Assembly (NCBI GenBank): GCA_002450925.1
Contig: DKAU01000065.1
Coordinates: forward strand, 1-12,521
DNA: 12,521 nucleotides
Reading direction: 5' to 3'
Source of the DNA: Thiobacillus sp. UBA6918
GTDB lineage: Bacteria > Pseudomonadota > Gammaproteobacteria > Burkholderiales > Thiobacillaceae
Both the position numbers and the translations under genes were made by a program. Under the pieces are notes generated by a model, which saw only the letters and a list, made by a program, of their open reading frames with translations, did not search any database and was not told the origin of the DNA. This document shows positions 5,994 to 12,032 of the stretch, piece after piece (position 1 is the stretch's first letter; each line of letters opens with the position of its first letter).

Positions 5994-7017
5994 TTGCGCA
6001 CGTCTGCAGGATGGATTTGACGGGTTTTGGAATTGCCGCTTCGATCGCATCATCGAGTTCCATCCAGATACTGTTTGGATCGGTGACCAATTGGGGAAGC
6101 CACTTTAACGTCAACATGACTGGCTGAATTTCAAGGCGAAAGTGGGTAAAGACATGGTTTAAGCGCGGCATCTCAATGATACTCGCCGGAACCTGCCCAG
6201 TAAGCTGCAGGCAGGCCTCCTTCGAATCTGCCTCGGCTTCCGGCAAGCTCCACAACCCCCCCCAAATTCCTGGCGCTGGTCTTTTTTTTAACAGCACATC
6301 GCGACCATGTCGGATTACCAGCATAGTAGCGGATCGTTCGGGTAGCGCTTTTCTGGGTCGCGCGGCTGGAAGACTGCTGGTTCTGTTTTCCCTGCGCGCT
6401 GTGCAGTCTATTGAAAGTGGACATTCCTGGCATTTCGGGCTGCTTCGGGTACAAATGGTCGCACCGAGATCCATTACTGCCTGGGTATAGGTTTCCATGT
6501 CTTCTTCAGGCAGAAGGCTTTCGCTCAGCCTCCACAATTGATTCTCGACTTTTTTGTTGCCAGTCCATCCGTCAACGCCAAACATGCGGGTGAGTACACG
6601 CTTAACATTCCCATCCAGGATGGCACGGCGTTCCCCGTAGACAAAAGCACTGATTGCCGCAGCGGTGGAAGGCCCAATTCCAGGAAGGGCAACAATTTGA
6701 TCAAAATCCCGAGGGAAGGCACCTGCATGTTTCTCGGCGATCACCCTTGCAGCACGATGCAGGTTGCGGCCACGTGCGTAATAACCCAGGCCCGCCCAGC
6801 AAGCGAGAACTTCCTCTTCTTTTGCCTGGGCAAGTGCGGCCAGAACCGGAAATCGCACCATGAAGCGTTCAAAATAGGGAATGACTGTTCCCACCTGTGT
6901 CTGCTGCAACATGATTTCCGAGACCCACACGCGATAGGGGTCACGGTTGAGCTGCCAAGGCAGGTCATGCCGCCCATTGATGCGTTGCCACTCGATAAGC
7001 CGCTGGGAAAAGTTCAT
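5983..7017 (-). CDS. mutY: Adenine DNA glycosylase MutY
   Basis: MutY removes adenine mispaired with 8-oxoguanine. The 344-residue protein has the glycosylase domain with catalytic Glu34 (WVSEIMLQQTQV), the helix-hairpin-helix LPGIGPSTAAAI (111-122) with catalytic Asp135 (ILDGNVKRV), and the 4Fe-4S loop with Cys189, Cys196, Cys199 and Cys205 (C-x6-C-x2-C-x5-C). A NUDIX-like domain that senses 8-oxoG follows (about 228-340, GIWGGLWSLPE and HVFTHFRL). Length is normal. The gene begins just after a terminator, so it needs a promoter in 7018-7060; a weak TTGAAG (7050-7045) and TAGCAT (7029-7024) pair with 15-bp spacing is all I see. The NUDIX part contains unusual A8 and G8 homopolymers. Confidence 0.97.
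   Translation of the reverse strand: MNFSQRLIEWQRINGRHDLPWQLNRDPYRVWVSEIMLQQTQVGTVIPYFERFMVRFPVLAALAQAKEEEVLACWAGLGYYARGRNLHRAARVIAEKHAGAFPRDFDQIVALPGIGPSTAAAISAFVYGERRAILDGNVKRVLTRMFGVDGWTGNKKVENQLWRLSESLLPEEDMETYTQAVMDLGATICTRSSPKCQECPLSIDCTARRENRTSSLPAARPRKALPERSATMLVIRHGRDVLLKKRPAPGIWGGLWSLPEAEADSKEACLQLTGQVPASIIEMPRLNHVFTHFRLEIQPVMLTLKWLPQLVTDPNSIWMELDDAIEAAIPKPVKSILQTCANAD
6256..6289. repeat. Two homopolymer tracts inside mutY (C8 and T8 on + strand)
   Basis: Bases 6256-6263 are eight C and 6282-6289 are eight T. In the mutY sense strand these read A8 (LLKKRP codons) and then G8 (GIWGGL codons), 18 bases apart. Each is a potential slippage site, and a one-base slip in either would destroy the 8-oxoG-sensing domain of MutY. 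Confidence 0.8.
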
Positions 7018-7059
7018 GTTGCCATGCTACCAAATCAAGCAGGTCTTCAAGGCCACAAA

Positions 7060-7097
7060 AAGCAACAAAATAAAAACGGGCCACTCGGGCCCGTTTT
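7060..7097 (-). terminator. Rho-independent terminator after the DUF1631 gene
   Basis: A perfect 10-bp stem pairs 7073-7082 with 7088-7097, with a 5-base loop and a GC-rich core of CGGGCC and GGCCCG. Read on the minus strand it is followed by a U-rich tail (UUUUUAUUUUG including the stem end). It lies 21 bases past the DUF1631 stop and ahead of mutY, separating the two transcription units. Confidence 0.9.
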
Positions 7098-7117
7098 GTA
7101 GCCAGTTTGGTGAAGAT

Positions 7118-9295
7118 TTACCCACCCATGACGCGCTGCTTGAAAAAGGATAGCAGCTTTCCAAATGCAGACTCGGTCGCCGAATCGCTCGCAATGAGAA
7201 TGGCCTGTCCGCTACGCATTTTGTCCGCCAGTCTTTGTGGGCTGATGGAAAACATGTTGTGGCCATTCAAATCAGAGAAAAGATAATTGCCTTTCAAGCC
7301 ACTGACCCAAACGACCTGAACCCAGTTTCGTGTTCCATCGGCATGCCTGAATTCAAGCTTGGAACCCTTTTCAAGAGTTTTTGCACAAAGGCTGTACTCG
7401 TCCTCGATTTCGGGCAGGGGTTCGTTATATCTTCCATCCCCGGAATCAATGTCTTCGGTTTCGTCCGACTCGTCTTCCGGCAAATCATCCAGAAGCGTTT
7501 CGGCTTCTGGCAAGGGAACACTAAGGGCGGTTGGGCGTACTGCATTGGCATGCAGAGTTACCAGTCCGGCAAAGAATTTCTCAATCCCTTCAGAGGGCAT
7601 GCCAGCCTCTTCCACCCCCTCACGCAAGCGTTTCAGCAGGCCGGGAAGAATCCTCACCATCATCAGGCGGCTGTCCATGTCGGTTTTGGGCTGTACGCTC
7701 CAAAGCAGCTCGCGCATCGTTTCTATATGTGCGGACAGATGCGGAGAAGTTTCGCCTTCCTCGACATATTCACGAATTAGCAAGGGGGCCCAGTTGTCCC
7801 TCAGGAACAGTGCAATCGTTTCCGGCGCTGGCTGCTCTGCCAGGGCCCGGCGGACATGGTCACGAATTACAGTTTCCGCCATCTCGGCACGTTCTGCCCG
7901 CTGCATTTCGGCAACGTTGTCAGCCATGCCGGCTTCCAGTTCCTGCTCGCGTTTGGCTTGCAGCTCACTCAACGCCTCAAATGCCTGCCCGAATACGCTG
8001 GCATCCTGGTCAAACTCGTTGACGATTTTCTGGATAACCGCTTCCACTTCCACTTGCAGCGGATCAGCCTCTTCACCCTGCTGGGCAGGCTGAACCGCAA
8101 GGGATGCAATCAAATCCAGTACTTGACGAGCCGGATGTTCGCGTTGCGTAAAAAACGACCGGTCTAGAATGGCAATCTTGAGAACGGGTACTTGCAGTTG
8201 AGCAATCAACTGTTTGAGGTGTTCCGGTATGGCCTGATCTTCAAACAAATAATCGAACAACATCGCCACGGCATCGATCATGACCGTTTCGATCTTGCTT
8301 GCAGAAAGCATGGCCGGGCTTTGCTGCAATTCGCGAACAACGTTCGAAATTCCGCCCGCAAGCGAACTGCGCAAGTCTATCGTCACCCCGCCGGGGAGAT
8401 CCAATGCCCCAACCTGAAGGCGATTGAGCGCCTCAAGCATGCTGATTCCAAGCAATGCAGCGCCTGATCCTGCTCCAGCGCCAGCAACGCCGCCCGCTCC
8501 AACCCCTCCGGCGGCGCCGGGCCCACCGGCCATCTGCTCAAACAGATTCATCAACTCGGTCTGTTCAGGCTGGCGTGGTTTTGCTCTGGCGGCCTGTTCG
8601 GGACGGGAACGTATGCCAGCCTTGAAGTCGGGAAGAATGCCCTTGGCAAGAAGGAAACGGTTGATTTCCTGATAGATGGGTGGCAACTCTGGATAAAGGA
8701 CCAAATCAAACTGGTTGAGTAGAACAAGTTGAATTTTTTGCTCTATCTTCAGCTTTGTCATCCCGTCCAACAGGGATTCACACAACAGCTTGGGCCCAAG
8801 GGGATTCTCATCCGAGGGCAATGAAGTCCGCCCAAGCAATACTCCCAAACGCGCATCCAGACCAACCAGCTCTTCGGCACAGTTGAAACGCAGGCGTGAA
8901 CTCGATTTATTGACCGCGAGGGTTACCTCATAATCGGTATCGTCCATCAAGGAAAGTTCGGGTACCGCTCCTTCAGCTTGACCGAAGGTTTCCCCCCACT
9001 CTGCACTGATTGCCTCAATCAAGGCTTGCTTGCAGGCCTGAAAGAGTTCCGCACCTTGCCTGTTGACAAGGCCCATGGCCTGAAAATAGTAATCACGAGC
9101 TTCAACCAAAGGAGAATGATCGGCCAGTCCAAGCAGGCTGCGTTCCATGGCTTCGACCTGGGAGGAGAGTTCCCGGGTAACACCGGCCGCGAGCATATCT
9201 CGGCACTCATGCAAAAGCTTGAGATGCTCGACACTTATCGAGTTGCGGCGATTCTTGCTGTAATCACTTAAATTAACGATGCCGCTATCGGACAT
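7118..9295 (-). CDS. DUF1631 family protein
   Basis: This 725-residue protein of unknown function matches DUF1631 (Pfam PF07793, from memory) in length and layout. The N-terminal half is largely helical (LLHECRDMLAAGVTRELSSQ..., YYFQAMGLVNRQ). A Gly/Ala-rich flexible stretch lies at about 254-281, a second helical region spans about 290-590, and a strongly acidic linker (DDLPEDESDETEDID) lies at about 600-632. A beta-rich C-terminal module (about 635-705) has KLEFRHADGTRNWVQVVWVS and NYLFSDLNGHNMF. There is no signal peptide or membrane segment, so it should be cytoplasmic. I do not see the RxxxR and D/NxSxxG motifs of a standard PilZ domain. AAGGAGA at 9307-9301 supports the ATG. Its leader holds a class I c-di-GMP riboswitch, linking the protein to c-di-GMP-controlled behaviour such as motility or biofilm formation (inference). 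Confidence 0.85.
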   Translation of the reverse strand: MSDSGIVNLSDYSKNRRNSISVEHLKLLHECRDMLAAGVTRELSSQVEAMERSLLGLADHSPLVEARDYYFQAMGLVNRQGAELFQACKQALIEAISAEWGETFGQAEGAVPELSLMDDTDYEVTLAVNKSSSRLRFNCAEELVGLDARLGVLLGRTSLPSDENPLGPKLLCESLLDGMTKLKIEQKIQLVLLNQFDLVLYPELPPIYQEINRFLLAKGILPDFKAGIRSRPEQAARAKPRQPEQTELMNLFEQMAGGPGAAGGVGAGGVAGAGAGSGAALLGISMLEALNRLQVGALDLPGGVTIDLRSSLAGGISNVVRELQQSPAMLSASKIETVMIDAVAMLFDYLFEDQAIPEHLKQLIAQLQVPVLKIAILDRSFFTQREHPARQVLDLIASLAVQPAQQGEEADPLQVEVEAVIQKIVNEFDQDASVFGQAFEALSELQAKREQELEAGMADNVAEMQRAERAEMAETVIRDHVRRALAEQPAPETIALFLRDNWAPLLIREYVEEGETSPHLSAHIETMRELLWSVQPKTDMDSRLMMVRILPGLLKRLREGVEEAGMPSEGIEKFFAGLVTLHANAVRPTALSVPLPEAETLLDDLPEDESDETEDIDSGDGRYNEPLPEIEDEYSLCAKTLEKGSKLEFRHADGTRNWVQVVWVSGLKGNYLFSDLNGHNMFSISPQRLADKMRSGQAILIASDSATESAFGKLLSFFKQRVMGG

Positions 9296-9300
9296 TTTCT

Positions 9301-9358
9301 TCTCCTTGGCATACCCCTTGGGAATATCTCGCCCACCGGAAAGCCAAGAAATGTGGCT
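9301..9358 (-). promoter_or_regulatory. Putative riboswitch expression platform (SD-masking hairpin and its competitor)
   Basis: On the minus strand UUCUUGGC (9350-9343) can pair over all eight bases, including one G-U, with GCCAAGGA (9310-9303). That element contains most of the DUF1631 Shine-Dalgarno AAGGAGA (9307-9301). An alternative hairpin pairs AGCCA (9358-9354) with UGGCU (9346-9342), and it uses the same UUGGC bases, so only one can form. This fits translational control. There is no U-run that would suggest a terminator platform. Which state c-di-GMP favours cannot be read from the sequence. Confidence 0.55.
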
Positions 9359-9392
9359 AGAGACTCAGGTTGTGTAGTCAACGACCTGCTGT

Positions 9393-9481
9393 CATCCGGC
9401 GATCCCGCTATCTGGCATGAACACCTCCAGACCGGAAATTTTGCGTCCCCGCCTCACGACGGGTTTGCCCTTGGTCAGATG
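9393..9481 (-). promoter_or_regulatory. Class I cyclic-di-GMP riboswitch (GEMM-I) aptamer
   Basis: Read on the minus strand, the leader shows the GEMM-I consensus in order. GGGCAAACC (9470-9462) opens the first arm. The stem CCCGUC/GGCGGG is capped by a GUGA (GNRA) tetraloop at 9457-9454. GGGACGCAAA follows (9449-9440). The second arm has UUCCG (9437-9433) pairing with CGGGA (9407-9403) and inner UCUGG (9431-9427) pairing with CCAGA (9415-9411), with the conserved UAG between. The CGCCGG segment supplies the conserved 3' C-rich strand, and CAUC/GAUG can close the structure. Compared with the Vibrio Vc2 aptamer as remembered, the outer pair C-G is U-A here, a compensating change. It sits 98 bases upstream of the DUF1631 ATG on the same strand. 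Confidence 0.9.
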
Positions 9482-9491
9482 CATTCCGGGA

Positions 9492-9503
9492 GGCTGATCA
9501 GCC
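9492..9503. repeat. Perfect 12-bp palindrome GGCTGATCAGCC
   Basis: This exact palindrome lies 10 bases before the riboswitch aptamer on the DUF1631 leader side. It could be a dimeric regulator site around the transcription start or the base of a leader hairpin; flanking GGGA and TCCC are also complementary. Confidence 0.6.
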
Positions 9504-9509
9504 CATTCC

Positions 9510-9538
9510 CTGATATTTACCATTACGGATATTGTCCA
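9510..9538 (-). promoter_or_regulatory. Possible sigma70 promoter of the riboswitch-DUF1631 transcript
   Basis: On the minus strand TGGACA (9538-9533, five of six matches to the -35 consensus) is followed after 17 bases by TATCAG (9515-9510, four of six). The start would fall near 9503, just before the aptamer. The -10 is weak, and read-through from the upstream tRNA gene is an alternative. Confidence 0.35.
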
Positions 9539-9555
9539 TAAAACTTAAGCAGTTA

Positions 9556-9585
9556 GCCTTTCACAAGCTCATTCCGACGAAAGGC
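9556..9585. repeat. Inverted repeat downstream of tRNA-Gly
   Basis: GCCTTTC (9556-9562) and GAAAGGC (9579-9585) are a perfect 7-base inverted repeat with a 16-base loop, starting 27 bases past the tRNA 3' end in its direction of transcription. There is no adjacent U-run, so it is a weak terminator candidate or a processing or stability hairpin. Confidence 0.45.
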
Positions 9586-9611
9586 AATCTTTTCCAAATG
9601 AAAGGGTGCGC

Positions 9612-9685
9612 TGGAGCGGGCGAAGGGAGTCGAACCCTCTTCATCAGCTTGGGAAGCTGAGGTAATGCCGTTATACGACGCCCGC
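9612..9685 (-). tRNA. tRNA-Gly (anticodon CCC)
   Basis: The minus strand folds as a complete cloverleaf. The acceptor stem GCGGGCG (9685-9679) pairs with CGCCCGC (9622-9616). The anticodon stem UCAGC/GCUGA closes the loop UUCCCAA, giving anticodon CCC. The T arm has GAGGG-UUCGACU-CCCUU with one G-U pair. The discriminator is U, and the 3' CCA is encoded (9614-9612). The sequence resembles the E. coli glycine tRNAs. It reads GGG codons and lies upstream of the riboswitch leader on the same strand. Confidence 0.97.
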
Positions 9686-9700
9686 ATGGTAAAATTTAAC

Positions 9701-9719
9701 AATTAATGAAACATTAATT
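9701..9719. repeat. AT-rich inverted repeat between tRNA-Gly and thiS
   Basis: AATTAATG and CATTAATT form perfect 8-base arms around AAA. It lies in the 68-bp divergent space between the tRNA 5' end and the thiS ATG. It could be an operator or just AT-rich promoter DNA for either gene. There is too little space for a TPP riboswitch, and no thi-box motif is visible. Confidence 0.5.
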
Positions 9720-9753
9720 CTTGGATTGCATCTTACTGCAATTTTAACGTCAA

Positions 9754-9963
9754 ATGGAAGCATTATCCCTGACGATTAATGGCGAAAGCCGTACGTTCGA
9801 ATCACCTTTGACCGTGTCAAATCTGATCGCCGTATTGGGTTTTGCTGGCAAGCGTGTAGCAATAGAGCGCAACGGAGAAATTGTGCCGCGCAGCCAGCAT
9901 GGTGAAACCCGACTGGATGACGGGGATAAACTTGAAATTGTGGTCGCCGTGGGCGGCGGCTGA
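9754..9963 (+). CDS. thiS: Thiamin biosynthesis sulfur carrier protein ThiS
   Basis: This 69-residue ubiquitin-like protein carries sulfur as a C-terminal thiocarboxylate for thiazole synthesis. The fold pattern is typical: SLTINGESRTF at the start, the helix VSNLIAVLGF, then VAIERNGEIVPRS, and the diagnostic VVAVGGG end whose terminal glycine is adenylated and then thiolated. Length is normal. No good Shine-Dalgarno precedes the ATG, but the start matches the family. thiG follows after 11 bp, the usual pairing, and ThiS donates its sulfur to the ThiG reaction. The adenylating and sulfur-transfer enzymes (ThiF, ThiI or equivalents) and ThiE are not in the window. Confidence 0.95.
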   Translation: MEALSLTINGESRTFESPLTVSNLIAVLGFAGKRVAIERNGEIVPRSQHGETRLDDGDKLEIVVAVGGG

Positions 9964-9974
9964 TCTGGAAAACT

Positions 9975-10757
9975 ATGGATCAACTGGTTATCGCAGGAAA
10001 GGCCTATTCCTCACGTTTATTGGTAGGAACAGGCAAATACAAGGACTTTGACGAAACCCGTCTCGCCGTTGAGGCAAGTGGTGCCGAGATCGTCACTGTC
10101 GCCATTCGCCGCACCAATATTGGCCAGGAGGCTGGCCAACCTTCTTTGCTGGACGCACTGCCGCCGTCAAAGTACACCTATTTGCCAAATACCGCCGGCT
10201 GCTACACCGCGGACGATGCAATTCGTACCTTGCGTCTGGCACGGGAACTGTTGGACGGCCATAGCCTGGTCAAACTGGAAGTGCTGGGTGATCCCCAAAG
10301 CCTGTATCCAAATGTCGTGGAAACCATCAAGGCAGCCGAAGTCCTGATCAAGGACGGCTTTCAGGTCATGGTTTACACCTCGGACGATCCCATCATCGCA
10401 AGGCAGCTTGAAGACATTGGTTGTGTGGCGATCATGCCGCTTGCCTCGCTCATTGGTTCCGGCATGGGCATACTCAACCCCTGGAACCTGCAAATCATCA
10501 TCGATCGCATCAAAGTGCCAGTGGTGGTGGATGCTGGCGTGGGTACCGCTTCGGATGCCGCTATTGCCATGGAACTCGGCTGTGATGCCGTATTGATGAA
10601 TACCGCGATTGCCGGATCACAAAACCCCGTTCTCATGGCCGAAGCCATGAGGCAAGCGGTGGATGCTGGCCGCAAGGCCTACCTGGCCGGGCGCATGCCG
10701 AAAAAAATATACACCGCAAGTCCCAGCAGCCCGACTTCCGGACTCATCGGCTCCTGA
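9975..10757 (+). CDS. thiG: Thiazole synthase ThiG
   Basis: ThiG is the TIM-barrel enzyme that condenses deoxyxylulose 5-phosphate, dehydroglycine and ThiS-bound sulfur into the thiazole phosphate of thiamin. The 260 residues show LLVGTGKYKDF (15-25), EIVTVAIRRTN, LPNTAGC, and the Schiff-base lysine in LVKLEVLG (Lys100). The phosphate-binding glycine motifs LIGSGMGI and VVVDAGVGTASDAAIAMELGCDAVLMNTAI follow. Length is normal. It starts 11 bp after thiS and ends 5 bp before trmB, so the three are probably one operon. The enzyme is cytoplasmic. Confidence 0.97.
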   Translation: MDQLVIAGKAYSSRLLVGTGKYKDFDETRLAVEASGAEIVTVAIRRTNIGQEAGQPSLLDALPPSKYTYLPNTAGCYTADDAIRTLRLARELLDGHSLVKLEVLGDPQSLYPNVVETIKAAEVLIKDGFQVMVYTSDDPIIARQLEDIGCVAIMPLASLIGSGMGILNPWNLQIIIDRIKVPVVVDAGVGTASDAAIAMELGCDAVLMNTAIAGSQNPVLMAEAMRQAVDAGRKAYLAGRMPKKIYTASPSSPTSGLIGS

Positions 10758-10762
10758 GAATC

Positions 10763-11452
10763 TTGGAGACCCCAGAACAAGACGCGCCCCAGCGGCGCAT
10801 TCGAAGTTATGTCCTGCGCCAGGGCCGCATGTCTGATGCCCAGCGCCGAGCCTACGAAGACGGCATGGCGCATTGTGGGGTTGCATACAACTCGGCCAAG
10901 CTGGATTTCGAAAAAACGTTTGCACGCAAAGCGCCAGTCATACTCGAAATCGGTTTCGGCATGGGCAAGACTACAGCCGACATCGCCGAAGCGCATCCGG
11001 AAATGAATTATCTCGGCGTGGAAGTGCATACGCCCGGTGTAGGCAGTCTGCTCAAGGAAATCCAACTGCGGAACTTGTCCAACATACGCATAATCCAGCA
11101 CGACGCCGTGGAAGTGCTCACGCACATGATCCCGGACAATTCTTTAGCCGGCATCCACGTATATTTTCCTGATCCCTGGCCAAAAAAACGCCACCATAAA
11201 CGCAGGCTTCTCCAGCCAGTCCTGGTTGAGCTGCTTGCGCAAAAACTGGCGACTGGCGGCTACCTGCATTGCGCCACCGACTGGGAAGAATACGCCATGC
11301 AAATGCTTGAGGTCCTGTCCGGCGAGGCATTACTGGAAAACACAGTAGACGACTTTGCCCCGCGGCCAGATTGGCGCCCCGTTACAAAGTTTGAGCAGCG
11401 CGGCCTAAAGCTGGGGCATGGTGTGTGGGACTTGCTGTTTGAAAAACGCTAG
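10763..11452 (+). CDS. trmB: tRNA (guanine-N7-)-methyltransferase TrmB
   Basis: TrmB makes m7G46 in tRNA from S-adenosylmethionine. The 229 residues include the SAM-binding motif LEIGFGMGKTTADIAE (61-76), acidic GVEVH (85-89), HDAVEVL (113-119), the signature FPDPWPKKRHHKRRL (135-149) and the C-terminal RPVTKFEQRGLKLGHGVWDL (205-224). The start is TTG at 10763: the conserved N-terminal IRSYVLRQGRM lies upstream of the first ATG (10829), and TTG with TGAGA just before it is the only reasonable choice. It follows thiG closely. Its TAG stop overlaps the greB stop from the opposite strand in the four bases CTAG, with no terminator between them. Confidence 0.96.
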   Translation: METPEQDAPQRRIRSYVLRQGRMSDAQRRAYEDGMAHCGVAYNSAKLDFEKTFARKAPVILEIGFGMGKTTADIAEAHPEMNYLGVEVHTPGVGSLLKEIQLRNLSNIRIIQHDAVEVLTHMIPDNSLAGIHVYFPDPWPKKRHHKRRLLQPVLVELLAQKLATGGYLHCATDWEEYAMQMLEVLSGEALLENTVDDFAPRPDWRPVTKFEQRGLKLGHGVWDLLFEKR

Positions 11453-12015
11453 TCGATAGCGCTGTAGCGAACTTCCAGAATTTCCAGCTCTCTTCTGCCT
11501 GCGGGTGTCATCAGAGAAACAATATCGCCCTCTCTTGCTTTAAGCAGTGTGCGTGCCATCGGCGACACCCAGGAGATTCGATTCTTCGAAGGCTCGGCCT
11601 CGTCAATGCCAACAATGGCGTACTTGGCTTCGACACCCAGATCGTCCATCACAGAGACCGTGGCACCAAAAAACACCCGGTCGGTTTCCTCCCGGACTGC
11701 CGGGTCGACCACTTCAGCATTTTCCAGTCGTTTCCCTAGATAACGAAGGCGACGATCGATTTCGCGCAGCCGTTTCTTGCCATAGATGTAATCACCGTTT
11801 TCCGAACGGTCGCCGTTGCTGGCAGCCCAGGCAACGGTTTCCACCAGCCGGGGACGTTCGACTTTCCAGAGCTGATCAAATTCGGCCTTCAGGCGCGCAT
11901 GGCCTGCAGGTGTCATGTAGTTCTTGACCCCTGATGGCAATGTATTTCCGCTTGCGCCTTCCTCATCGTCTTCTTCAGATGCGGCGTCAGCCTCACGTGT
12001 AAAAGCCTTGCTCAT
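11449..12015 (-). CDS. greB: Transcript cleavage factor GreB
   Basis: GreB rescues backtracked RNA polymerase by stimulating RNA cleavage through its secondary channel. The 188-residue protein has the coiled-coil with the catalytic acidic tip NGDRSENGDY (Asp69, Glu72), followed by KKRLREIDRRLRYLGKRLE typical of GreB rather than GreA. The FKBP-like C-terminal domain (about 113-188) contains VFFGATVSVMDD, SPMARTLLKAREGDIV and TPAGRRELEI. The N-terminus carries an acidic tail (EADAASEEDDEEG, residues 8-20) longer than in E. coli GreB. The start at 12015 (MSKAFTRE) is preferred; upstream in-frame codons run into the preceding gene. No strong Shine-Dalgarno is visible. It lies 17 bp after the LON-domain gene, probably in the same operon. 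Confidence 0.95.
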   Translation of the reverse strand: MSKAFTREADAASEEDDEEGASGNTLPSGVKNYMTPAGHARLKAEFDQLWKVERPRLVETVAWAASNGDRSENGDYIYGKKRLREIDRRLRYLGKRLENAEVVDPAVREETDRVFFGATVSVMDDLGVEAKYAIVGIDEAEPSKNRISWVSPMARTLLKAREGDIVSLMTPAGRRELEILEVRYSAID

Positions 12016-12032
12016 GTTTAAACCAATGGAAG

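Noticed and set aside
5994..6053. 20-residue upstream extension of the TatD-family protein
   Set aside because: The extra residues lie inside mutY and do not resemble the family; TatD proteins normally begin close to the DTHCHLD motif.
7359..8093. Long + strand open frame (244 codons) opposite the DUF1631 gene
   Set aside because: It is low complexity (Ser/Ala-rich), typical of an antisense shadow of a GC-biased coding region, with no domain or ribosome-binding site.
9366..9388. Hairpin CAGGT/ACCTG after the aptamer as an intrinsic terminator
   Set aside because: The stem is short with a large loop and is not followed by a U-run, so transcription termination is unlikely; it may still help separate the aptamer from the SD region.
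9353..9541. 62-codon open frame on the + strand between the DUF1631 gene and tRNA-Gly
   Set aside because: It runs antisense through the riboswitch aptamer and leader, has no recognisable domain, and its sequence is fully explained by the RNA structure on the other strand.
9686..9753. Possible TPP riboswitch upstream of thiS
   Set aside because: Only 68 bases separate the tRNA from thiS and no CUGAGA or thi-box core is present.
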